This document shows positions 27,752-35,791 of a stretch of 64,000 nucleotides of DNA, piece after piece. A model generated the notes under the pieces. It was not told where the DNA came from and made no database searches. It saw only the letters and a program-made list of their open reading frames with translations. The stretch's first letter is position 1. Each line of letters begins with the position of its first letter. The stretch is from assembly GCF_026247885.1 (NCBI RefSeq), contig NZ_CP110921.1, forward strand, positions 558,001 to 622,000, read 5' to 3'. A program made the translations under genes and the position numbers. Source of the stretch: Methylococcus mesophilus. GTDB taxonomy: Bacteria > Pseudomonadota > Gammaproteobacteria > Methylococcales > Methylococcaceae.

Positions 27752-28339
27752 ATGACTCACCGGGAACATGCTTCGCCCGTCGCCAAAGGGACTACTCGCG
27801 CAGGGAAACTCTCCCTGCTGCGCCGTCTCGCGCTGCTGAGCCCCTTGCTCCTCGCCGGCTGCGCTTCCGGCCTGATGATCTACGCCGACGACGTGCCGCC
27901 CGGCACGCTGCGGGTGGCTCAGGTCCAATCGGTCGCCACCCGCAACGACATCGTGCAGATGCAGAAGACCTACCAGGCCCTGCTCGCCTCGGGCATCAAA
28001 GACTCCGCCATCACCAACGGCAGCCTGGGCGCAGCCCGCGTGCTCTGCTGCGGCGGGCCGGCCGAACACGGCTCCGACATCTATTTCTACATCCCGCCCG
28101 GTACCAAGCTGGCCTTCGGCGACTTCGTCGAAATCCGCTCCGGCCGGCCGGCGAAGGACGGCAGCCCCGGCATGCCCAGCACCTTCGTCCGGGTGGTCCA
28201 GAAGCGCGACGAACGGACGCCGCAATGCCGCTGGGACCCGCCGGAGGAATACAACTGGAAGCGTGTCGTCTACTGCGACTGGATGCCGAAGGAAGGCTGG
28301 ATCGAACCGGGACTGTTTCCGGTCTGGTACAAGCGGTAA
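27752..28339 (+). CDS. Putative lipoprotein of unknown function
   Basis: A 195-residue protein with a lipoprotein signal: basic KLSLLRRLALLSPLLLAGCAS, with the lipobox LAGC. The mature part holds paired cysteines in LCCGG and CRW...YCDW. No known domain is recognised. The ATG at 27752 is preferred (GGTGA 7 nt before it) over the ATG at 27734, which overlaps the aldo/keto reductase end. It is tightly packed behind that gene and may be co-transcribed with it. Confidence 0.72.
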   Translation: MTHREHASPVAKGTTRAGKLSLLRRLALLSPLLLAGCASGLMIYADDVPPGTLRVAQVQSVATRNDIVQMQKTYQALLASGIKDSAITNGSLGAARVLCCGGPAEHGSDIYFYIPPGTKLAFGDFVEIRSGRPAKDGSPGMPSTFVRVVQKRDERTPQCRWDPPEEYNWKRVVYCDWMPKEGWIEPGLFPVWYKR

Positions 28340-28444
28340 CCGACGCCCGGAGCCGGCTTTACATTCCCCTCACAAAATCTTGAACCCCGCCATGAGAGAA
28401 TCCGGCCCGGCTGCCGCTTCGGCGGCCTCACGCTCCTGAGGGTC

Positions 28445-29590
28445 ATGGAATCGCTTTTTACGTTCGCACGCCGGCACCGTCTGTTTCCATTACTGCTGCT
28501 GGGTCCGCTGTCCGGCCTGACGGGCTGCCCGAGCGACGCCGGCAACGCCCAGAAACCGGGACCGGGCGCCAAGGCTCAGGGCAAGGTGCCGGTCACCGTC
28601 GCGGTGGCGGTACGCAACTCGGTCCCGATCCGTATCAACGCGGTGGGCAACGTCGAGCCCTACGCCACGGTCGCCGTGCGCTCCAAGGTCGAAGGGGAGT
28701 TGCTGCGGATCGCCTTCCGCGAGGGCGACGACGTGGTCAAAGGACAGCGCCTGTTCGAGATCGATCCCAGCCAGTACAAATCCCAGGTCCGGCAGGCCGA
28801 GGCCAATCTGGCCCGGGACAAGGCCCAGCTGGAAAACGCCCGCTCGCAGGTCCAGCGCTACGAGCAGCTGCGCAAGATGAGCTTCGTCTCCGAGGAAATG
28901 ATGCAGCGCGCCCGCACCGACGTGGAGGTGTACGCCGCCAACGTCCAGGCAGACGAAGCGGTGCTGGGCTCCGCCCGGTTGCGCCTGGCCGACGCCTACA
29001 TCGACGCCCCGATCAGCGGGCGCACCGGGCGGATCATGGTCCACCAGGGCAACCAGGTGAAAGCCGACGGCAACGCGCCGCTGGTCGTCATCAACCAGAT
29101 CGAGCCGATCCAGGTGAATTTCGCCATTCCCGAACAGCGCCTGGCGGAACTGAAAAGCCATGCCCAAGGCCATCAGGTTGCCGTTTCCGCCGAAGTGGCC
29201 GGGGCGCAAGGCCCAAGGCCGGCAGGCGAATTGCGCTTCATCGACAACACCGTGGACACCACCACCGGCACGATCAAACTCAAAGCCACCTTCCCGAACA
29301 AGGACCGCGGCCTGTGGCCGGGCCAGTTCGTCAAGGTATTCGTCGAGCTGGGTGAGGATAAGAACGCCCTCACCGTCCCCGCCAAAGCCGTGCTAACCGG
29401 CCCCCGCGGCGCCTACGTGTTCGTGGTGAAACCCGATCAGACCGTCGAAATGCGGGACGTGGTGCAGGAACGGCAACAGGGTGAAGAAGCGGTGATCGGG
29501 CGAGGGCTGGAAGCAGAGGAAAAGGTAGTGCTGGATGGGCAATCGCGGTTGGTGAATGGGGTTTCGGTGGAGATCAAACCAGCACCCTAA
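28445..29590 (+). CDS. RND efflux periplasmic adaptor (MdtA/MexA-like)
   Basis: A 381-residue membrane fusion protein joining an inner-membrane RND pump to an outer-membrane channel. A lipoprotein-like signal ends in LTGC. Then come the barrel-sandwich (lipoyl) halves SKVEGELLRIAFREGDDVVKGQRLFEIDP and YIDAPISGRTGRIMVHQGNQV, an alpha-hairpin rich in Ala, Gln and Glu between them (AEANLARDKAQLENARSQVQRYEQL), and the beta-barrel with VNFAIPEQRL and VDTTTGTIKLKATFPNKD. It lies before an RND pump gene but 409 nt away, with a hairpin-rich element between. No outer-membrane channel gene is present here. Confidence 0.9.
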   Translation: MESLFTFARRHRLFPLLLLGPLSGLTGCPSDAGNAQKPGPGAKAQGKVPVTVAVAVRNSVPIRINAVGNVEPYATVAVRSKVEGELLRIAFREGDDVVKGQRLFEIDPSQYKSQVRQAEANLARDKAQLENARSQVQRYEQLRKMSFVSEEMMQRARTDVEVYAANVQADEAVLGSARLRLADAYIDAPISGRTGRIMVHQGNQVKADGNAPLVVINQIEPIQVNFAIPEQRLAELKSHAQGHQVAVSAEVAGAQGPRPAGELRFIDNTVDTTTGTIKLKATFPNKDRGLWPGQFVKVFVELGEDKNALTVPAKAVLTGPRGAYVFVVKPDQTVEMRDVVQERQQGEEAVIGRGLEAEEKVVLDGQSRLVNGVSVEIKPAP

Positions 29591-29607
29591 AACGCACTCT
29601 CTGAACG

Positions 29608-29916
29608 GTTACGCGAAGCGTGGCCGTTTCCGCTCTTGACTTTCCCCCGTCAGGCCGCGCCGAGCATCGCAGCTTTCGGCGAGAACAGCCCGAAGGGGAG
29701 CCGCAGGGAGGCGGCTCGTCCATCGAGGGGCAAGGAGTCCCTTCGATGGACCCTCGCCGAAAGCGACAACTTTGCTGGGAGCAAAGTTGAACAGCCGTAG
29801 GCTGGCCCGCAGGGCGAAAACCATGGACGGTTTTCGTAGAAGCGCAGGAAGCTTTCGCGGCCTCCGGGCGGCCTTTTCTTTGCGTACTTTCTTTTGGCCG
29901 CCCAAAAGAAAGTACG
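29608..29916. repeat. Array of hairpins (repetitive intergenic element)
   Basis: Between the RND adaptor and pump genes lie at least eight perfect or near-perfect inverted repeats in about 310 bases. They are: ACGC/GCGT near 29611; outer arms GCTTTCGGCGAG (29672-29683) with CTCGCCGAAAGC (29753-29764); nested GAGCCGC/GCGGCTC (29698-29717) and TCCATCGA/TCGATGGA (29719-29750); AACTTTGCT/AGCAAAGTT (29768-29788); CAGCC/GGCTG (29792-29804); GCCC/GGGC (29805-29815); CGAAAACC/GGTTTTCG (29815-29836). Last is a 15-bp stem CGTACTTTCTTTTGG with its complement (29883-29916). This looks like a structured repeat or RNA element rather than a gene. Confidence 0.7.
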
Positions 29917-29999
29917 TCGGCCGTGGGTCCGAAAACCCAATTTCAATCAAAGCCGCGCGCAGCGCTTCCAATCCGATTTCCTAAAGCGCAAAAATCCCA

Positions 30000-32900
30000 A
30001 TGAACCTATCCGCACTCTTCGTGCATAGACCCGTAATGACCAGCCTGGTCATGCTAGGCATCCTCCTGTTCGGTGCCTTCGCATACACCCTTCTGCCGGT
30101 CGCAGAACTGCCGAGCGTGGACTTCCCCACCATCCAGGTCTCCGCCGGCCTCCCCGGTGCCAGCGCCGAGACCATGGCCTCGTCGGTGGCGACGCCGCTG
30201 GAAAAACAGCTGTCGACGGTGCCGGCCATCGACTCGATGACCTCGAGCAGCACCCAGGGCCAGACCCAGATCACCTTGCAGTTCGCTCTGGAACGGGACA
30301 TCGACGCCGCCGCCCAGGACGTACAGGCGGCCATCTCCCTGGCCCAGCGGCAGTTGCCGCCGGACATGCCGGTGCCGCCTACCCTGCGCAAGGTGAACCC
30401 GGCCGACGCGCCCATCCTGATCCTGACCCTCAGCTCCGCCTACCTGCCGCTGTCCGCGGTGGACGAATACGCCGAGACCCTGCTGGCCCAGCGCCTGTCG
30501 ATGGTGCCGGGCGTGGCCCAGGTCCAGGTGAACGGTGCGCAGAAATACGCGGTGCGGGTCCGGCTCGACCCGAACGCGCTGGCCAGCCGCGGCATCGGCA
30601 TCGACGAGGTGCGCAAGGCCTTGAGCGAGCACAACGTCAATCTGCCGACCGGCGTGCTGTACGGCAAGGACCGCGCCTATGCGGTGGAGGCATCGGGCCA
30701 GCTCCAGAGCGCCAAGGATTTCCGTCCCATGATCGTGGCCTGGCGCAACGGTGCACCGGTACGGCTGGGCGAACTGGGAGAGATCGTCGACGGCGTCGAA
30801 ACCGACAAGGTGGCAGCCTCGACCAATCTCCAGCCGGCGATCTTCCTCGCCCTGCTGCGCCAGCCCGGCACCAACACCATCGAGGTGGTCGACACCATCC
30901 GCGAACTGCTGCCGAAGCTGCGGGCGCAGATGCCGGCGGGGCTGGAACTCAATGTGTTCTATGACCGCTCGGAAACCATCCGCGAGTCGGTCGCCGACGT
31001 GCAGGGCACCATGGGACTGACCCTGGTGCTGGTGGTGCTGGTGATCTTCCTGTTCCTGCGCAACGTCCGCGCCACGCTCATCCCCAGCCTGGCCCTGCCG
31101 CTGTCCCTGGTCGGCACCTTCGCCGCCATGCATCTCTTAGGCTTCAGCATCGACAACCTGTCCCTGATGGCGCTCACCTTAAGCATCGGCTTTGTGGTGG
31201 ACGACGCCATCGTCATGCTGGAGAACATTTCCCGCCACGTCGAGGCCGGCGAATCCCCGCTGCAAGCCACTCTGAAGGGTTCCCGCGAAATCGGCTTCAC
31301 CATCGTGTCGATGACGATCTCGCTGATCGCGGTGTTCATCCCGGTGCTGTTCATGGGCGGCATCGTCGGGCGGCTGCTCAACGAATTCTCGGCGACCATC
31401 ATGATCGCCGTGCTGATTTCCGGATTCGTCTCCCTGAGCCTGACGCCGATGATGTGCGCCCGGCTGCTGAAGCCCGACGCGGAACGCATTCCCGGGCGGT
31501 TCTACCGGGCCAGCGAAGCGGTGTTCGACGCCGGCCTCGCGGCCTACCGGCGCAGCCTGAACGCGGTATTGGCCCGGCAGAACTGGACGCTGGCGGCGTT
31601 CTTCCTGATCCTGTTCGGCACCGGCTGGCTGTTTACCGCCGTGCCCAAAGGATTCCTGCCCAGCGACGACACCGGCCTCCTCATCTGCATCACCGAAGCC
31701 GCCTCGGACATTTCCTTCGACGCGATGAAGGAGAAGCAGCGCGCCATCGCCACGATCATCAAGAACGATCCGAACGTGGAATCGATCAACGCCGTGGTCG
31801 GCGCCAGCGGCATCAGCCAATCGCTGAGCCAGGGCCGGGTCATCGTCCGCTTGAAGCCCCGCGACCAGCGCCAGCCGGCCGAAGCGGTGATCCAGGGGCT
31901 GCGGCCCAAGCTCGCCGGCGTTCCCGGCATCAAGGCCTTCATGCAAAACCCGCCCGTCATCCGGATCGGCGGCATGGTCAGCAAGAGTCAGTACCAGTAC
32001 ACCCTGCAAAGCGTCGACACCGCCGAGCTGTTCCATTGGGCGCCGATCGTCGAGGAACGCATGCGCGGCCTGCCCGGCTTCCTGGACGTGACCAGCGATC
32101 TGCAGCTCAACAACCCCAAGGTCCGGATCGACATCGACCGCAACAAGGCCTCGGCCCTAGGCATCACCGCCGGCCAGATCGAAGACGCGCTGTACAGCGC
32201 CTACGGCGCGCGCCAGGTCTCCACCATCTACACCGCCTCTAACGAATACGCCGTGATCCTGGAGCTGGACCCGCGCTACCAGTCCGACCCCAACGCCCTG
32301 TCTCTGCTATACCTGCGTGCAGGCACCGGTGCGATGGTGCCGCTCAGCGCCGTGGTCAAGATGGAACAAGGCACCTCGCCTTTGTCCATCGCCCATCTTG
32401 GCCAGTTGCCCGCCGCCACCCTCTCCTTCAGCCTGCCGCCGGGCGCAGCCCTGAGCCAGGCCATCGACCGCCTCGGCGCCGCCATCGCCGAACTCGGCCT
32501 GCCGGAATCCCTCACCGGCCGCTACCAAGGCTCGGCCCAGGCCTTCCAGGCCTCGCTCAAAGGCCTCTGGCTGCTGCTGCTCATGGCAGTGCTGGTCATC
32601 TACCTGGTGCTCGGCATTCTCTACGAAAGCTTCATCCACCCCCTCACCATCCTCTCCGGCATCCCCACCGCCGCCCTCGGCGCCCTGCTCGCCCTGCTGG
32701 CGTTCCAATACCCGCTGGACCTGTACGGCTTCGTCGGCATCATCATGCTGATCGGTATCGTCAAGAAGAACGCCATCATGATGATCGACTTCGCCCTCGA
32801 AGCGCAGAAGCTGCAAAACTTACCCCCCGCCCAAGCCATCTACGACGCCTGCCTGATCCGCTTCCGCCCCATCATGATGACCACCCTCGCCGCCATCATG

Positions 32901-33059
32901 GGCGCCCTCCCCATCGCCCTTGGCGCCGGGGCCGGAGCGGACAGCCGCCGGCCCTTGGGACTGGCGGTCGTCGGCGGACTGCTGGTTTCGCAGCTGCTGA
33001 CGCTATACATTACGCCGGTGATTTATTTGAAGTTTGAGGGGTTGAGGAGGAAGAAATAA
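30000..33059 (+). CDS. RND multidrug efflux permease (MdtB/MdtC/MuxB-like)
   Basis: A 1019-residue inner-membrane proton-driven pump of the HAE-1 RND family. It starts NLSALFVHRPVMTSLVMLGILLFGAFAYTLLPVAELPSVDFPTIQVS, typical of the Mdt/Mux subgroup. Two repeats each hold six helices and a large periplasmic loop. The proton relay Asp pair is in SIGFVVDDAIVMLENI of helix 4; helix 10 shows GIVKKNAIMMIDFALE with the relay lysine region. The C-terminus is LYITPVIYLKFEGLRRKK. No good ribosome site precedes the ATG. Partner adaptor is probably the gene ending at 29590. Confidence 0.93.
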   Translation: MNLSALFVHRPVMTSLVMLGILLFGAFAYTLLPVAELPSVDFPTIQVSAGLPGASAETMASSVATPLEKQLSTVPAIDSMTSSSTQGQTQITLQFALERDIDAAAQDVQAAISLAQRQLPPDMPVPPTLRKVNPADAPILILTLSSAYLPLSAVDEYAETLLAQRLSMVPGVAQVQVNGAQKYAVRVRLDPNALASRGIGIDEVRKALSEHNVNLPTGVLYGKDRAYAVEASGQLQSAKDFRPMIVAWRNGAPVRLGELGEIVDGVETDKVAASTNLQPAIFLALLRQPGTNTIEVVDTIRELLPKLRAQMPAGLELNVFYDRSETIRESVADVQGTMGLTLVLVVLVIFLFLRNVRATLIPSLALPLSLVGTFAAMHLLGFSIDNLSLMALTLSIGFVVDDAIVMLENISRHVEAGESPLQATLKGSREIGFTIVSMTISLIAVFIPVLFMGGIVGRLLNEFSATIMIAVLISGFVSLSLTPMMCARLLKPDAERIPGRFYRASEAVFDAGLAAYRRSLNAVLARQNWTLAAFFLILFGTGWLFTAVPKGFLPSDDTGLLICITEAASDISFDAMKEKQRAIATIIKNDPNVESINAVVGASGISQSLSQGRVIVRLKPRDQRQPAEAVIQGLRPKLAGVPGIKAFMQNPPVIRIGGMVSKSQYQYTLQSVDTAELFHWAPIVEERMRGLPGFLDVTSDLQLNNPKVRIDIDRNKASALGITAGQIEDALYSAYGARQVSTIYTASNEYAVILELDPRYQSDPNALSLLYLRAGTGAMVPLSAVVKMEQGTSPLSIAHLGQLPAATLSFSLPPGAALSQAIDRLGAAIAELGLPESLTGRYQGSAQAFQASLKGLWLLLLMAVLVIYLVLGILYESFIHPLTILSGIPTAALGALLALLAFQYPLDLYGFVGIIMLIGIVKKNAIMMIDFALEAQKLQNLPPAQAIYDACLIRFRPIMMTTLAAIMGALPIALGAGAGADSRRPLGLAVVGGLLVSQLLTLYITPVIYLKFEGLRRKK

Positions 33060-33070
33060 GTGGAGCCAGC

Positions 33071-33176
33071 GTAGGATGCGCTGAACGAAGGGAAGCGCAT
33101 CAATCGATGCTTGCAATAATCCTTATCGGGGGGCGGCAAATATGATCGATGCGCTTCGTACCTCAGCGCATCCTAC
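33071..33176. repeat. Paired REP-like palindromes (BIME-like)
   Basis: Two inverted copies of a REP-type unit: GTAGGATGCGCTGA at 33071 and its complement TCAGCGCATCCTAC ending at 33176. Each copy folds into its own hairpin (GATGCGCT/AGCGCATC). It lies between the convergent RND and dienelactone hydrolase genes, the usual place for such repeats, and may shield mRNA ends. Confidence 0.75.
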
Positions 33177-33232
33177 TCAACCTATGACCGGCTGAGCGAA
33201 GCCGAAACCGGCCGATGCGCAGCGCCTTGCCT

Positions 33233-34088
33233 TCAGACGCCGTGCGCCTTGAACCACTCGCGCAGCCGCCGCCAGCCGTCTTCGGCGGCGTCCTTGCGGT
33301 AGCTGGGACGGTAATCGGCGTAGAAGGCGTGGGGCGCGTCGGGATAGACCCGTATCGCCGACGGACTGCCGGCGGCTTTCAGCGCGGCGCGCATCTGCTC
33401 CACGGTGTCCAGCGGAATGCCCTGGTCCTGCCCGCCGTACAAGCCGAGCACCGGCGCTTTCAGTTCGCCGGCGAGATCGACCGGATATTTCGGTGTGAGG
33501 GCGTTGCGGTCGCCGGTCAGCCGCCCGTACCAGGCCACCCCGGCCTTGAGCCGGGGCTGGTGGGCGGCGTAGAGCCAGGCGATGCGGCCGCCCCAGCAGA
33601 AGCCGGTCAGCCCTAAGCGGTCGAGGTCGCCGCCGTTCCTGCCGGCCCAGTCCACCGCGGCGTCCAGGTCCGCCAGGACCTGCCCATCCGGCACCTTGGA
33701 TAGCACTTTCTCGCGGATTTCGTCGATGCTCGCCAGCTTGGAGACGTCGCCCTGGCGGAAATACAGTTCCGGCGCGATGGCGAGATAACCCAGCTTGGCC
33801 AGCCGCCGGGTGATGTCCTTGATGTGCTCGTGCACGCCGAAGATTTCCTGCACCACCAGGATCACCGGATGCTTGCCGCCCCCCCGCGGGCACGGAGCGG
33901 TAGGCCGGCAGCGTGCCGCCCGCGGCCGGAATTTCGATCCCGCCCGCGATCAGCCCTTCGCTGCCGGTATGGATAATGGTTTCAGCCGCCAAGGCGGGAC
34001 GCACGGCCAGGGCGAAACCGGCACTCAAAACCTTGGCGACGAAGCCGCGCCGGTCCGAATGAAAGCTGGGCAGGGTCCTGTCGCTCAT
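33233..34088 (-). pseudogene. Dienelactone hydrolase family protein, frameshifted
   Basis: Two frames together encode one secreted alpha/beta hydrolase. The N-terminal part (from ATG 34088, after GGAAGG) has a twin-arginine-like leader SDRRGFVAKVLSAGFALAVRPALA and runs to about 33886. The catalytic part continues in another frame to 33233: [14 protein letters not shown], the nucleophile elbow [10 protein letters not shown] with Cys as in dienelactone hydrolase, YGGQDQGIP (Asp) and [10 protein letters not shown] (His). The switch is at a run of seven C (33879-33885; G on the coding strand); one fewer G restores a single frame of about 285 codons. It is the last gene of the ABC transporter operon. 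This could be a sequencing error, a slippage switch or a true loss. Confidence 0.75.
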
Positions 34089-34098
34089 CTTTCCTTCC

Positions 34099-34911
34099 CT
34101 AAAATACTCCTAGCCCGCCTCCGACGACCTTGAGCGCGGGCTTGGCGTTGACGGGTTTGAAACCGCTGATTTCGCCGAGCACCTCGTTTTTCAAACGGGC
34201 GAACTCCGGATCGGCGCGGTCGCGCGGATGCTCCAGCGGCACCGGCACGATGCGCTTGATCCGGCCGGGCCGGGCATCCATCACCACCACCCGGTCGGAC
34301 AAGAATACCGCCTCTTCCACGTCGTGCGTCACCAGGATCATGGTGATGTCCTCCTGTAGCCAGATGCGTTGCAGCTCGGTCTGCAGGTAGATCTTGGTGA
34401 GCGCGTCCAGCGCCCCGAAGGGCTCGTCGAGCAGAAGGATTTCCGGCCGGTTGACCAGCCCACGGGCGATGGCGGCGCGCTGCGCCATGCCGCCGGAGAG
34501 TTGGTGGGGATGGGCGTTCTCGAAGCCGTGCAGACCGACCAGGTCGATATGCTCCTGGATCAGCCGCTCCTTCTCGGCACGCTCCAGGTCGGCGTTGAGC
34601 AGGCCCAGCCCGACGTTCTCCCGCACCGTGGCCCAGGGAAACAGCCGGTGCTCCTGGAACACAATGCCGCGCTGCAAACCCGGCCCGGTGATGCGCTCGC
34701 CGTCCAGCAGGATGTCGCCGCGGTAGTCGCCCTCCAGGCCGACGACCAGCCGCAGCAGTGTGGATTTGCCGCAGCCGCTGGAGCCGACGATGGCGACAAA
34801 TTCGCCTGGCTTGACGTCCAGGTCGATGTTTTCCAGTACGCTCAGCGTACTCCCCTTGACCTTGTACTGCTTGCTGACGTTGCGGATGCTCAGTGTGCCG
34901 AGTTCGGACAT
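34099..34911 (-). CDS. ABC transporter ATPase, SsuB/TauB type
   Basis: A 270-residue ATP-binding subunit for nitrate/sulfonate/taurine-type import. Walker A GSSGCGKST, Q-loop VFQEHRLFPWATV, signature LSGGMAQR, Walker B ILLLDEPFGALD and H-loop THDVEEAVFLSDRVVVM are all intact. ATG at 34911 is chosen (GGGAG 7 nt before) instead of the in-frame ATG at 34929. It lies 14 nt after the stop of the second permease gene in the same operon and probably powers both permeases. Confidence 0.93.
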   Translation of the reverse strand: MSELGTLSIRNVSKQYKVKGSTLSVLENIDLDVKPGEFVAIVGSSGCGKSTLLRLVVGLEGDYRGDILLDGERITGPGLQRGIVFQEHRLFPWATVRENVGLGLLNADLERAEKERLIQEHIDLVGLHGFENAHPHQLSGGMAQRAAIARGLVNRPEILLLDEPFGALDALTKIYLQTELQRIWLQEDITMILVTHDVEEAVFLSDRVVVMDARPGRIKRIVPVPLEHPRDRADPEFARLKNEVLGEISGFKPVNAKPALKVVGGGLGVF

Positions 34912-34925
34912 GGCGATGCTCCCGA

Positions 34926-35753
34926 TCAAGCGAACGACTTGCGCCAGTGCAGCAGGCGCGCGCGGGCCAGCCGGACGCTCAGGCTGATGCCGAAGCCGAT
35001 CAGGCCGGACACGATGACGCCGACGAACACGACATCCATTTCCAGCGATTCCTGCGCGCTTTCCATCATGGACCCGACGCCGCCGGTGGCGTTCATCAGG
35101 TATTCCGCGCCGATGGTGGACAGCCAGGCGTAGAGGAAGCCGAGCTCCAGCCCGTTGAGTATGGCAGGCGTAGCGGCGGGCAGCACGACCGAGCGGATGC
35201 GCCGGACCGGCGAGAACATCAGGACCCGCGACACCTCGAGCAGTTGCTTGGGCACGCTGCGGATGCCTTCATAGGTGTTCACCACTACGGGGAAAAACAC
35301 CACCAACGCGATGAAGGCCACCTTGGCCGAATCGCCCAGGCCGAACCACACCGAGATCAGCGGAATCCAGGCGAACGGAGCGATCTGGCGGAAAGCGTGC
35401 AGGGTCGGGCCTAACACACGGTCCGCGGTGCGGGACAGGCCCAGGATCAATCCGGCGGCGACGCCGATGAGCGAGCCGGCCAGCCAGCCCAGACCCATGC
35501 GGGTAACGCTGAGCTTGAGGTTGAACAGGAGATCGCCCTCGCCGAGCAGGCGCTCGAAGCCGCCGAGGATGACCGAGGGCGATGCCAACAGAACCGGATT
35601 GATCCAGTGAGCCTGCGCGGCGATTTCCCACAGCGCCAGCAGCGCCAGAGGAATCACCAGCCCGCGGTAGCGGGATGCGTCGAATGCCGGCAGGGACAAG
35701 GCGCGGGCGCGGACCTTGGGCGCGGTACGGATGGCTGTGCTGATCGTAGACAT
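34926..35753 (-). CDS. ABC transporter permease, SsuC/TauC type
   Basis: A 275-residue inner-membrane permease with about six helices. The EAA-loop that contacts the ATPase is LEVSRVLMFSPVRRIRSVVLPAATPAILNGLELG, and the upstream ALVVFFPVVVNTYEGIRSVP is typical of the SsuC/TauC/NtrB branch. ATG at 35753 follows GAGG by 8 nt. A second permease domain lies in the MFS fusion just upstream, so the transporter could use a heterodimer of the two or two alternate homodimers. Sulfonate-type import is the family expectation; the ligand here is unproven. Confidence 0.92.
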   Translation of the reverse strand: MSTISTAIRTAPKVRARALSLPAFDASRYRGLVIPLALLALWEIAAQAHWINPVLLASPSVILGGFERLLGEGDLLFNLKLSVTRMGLGWLAGSLIGVAAGLILGLSRTADRVLGPTLHAFRQIAPFAWIPLISVWFGLGDSAKVAFIALVVFFPVVVNTYEGIRSVPKQLLEVSRVLMFSPVRRIRSVVLPAATPAILNGLELGFLYAWLSTIGAEYLMNATGGVGSMMESAQESLEMDVVFVGVIVSGLIGFGISLSVRLARARLLHWRKSFA

Positions 35754-35791
35754 GATGTAATCCTCGGGTAAGGGTTTGAGTCGTTGTTTCT

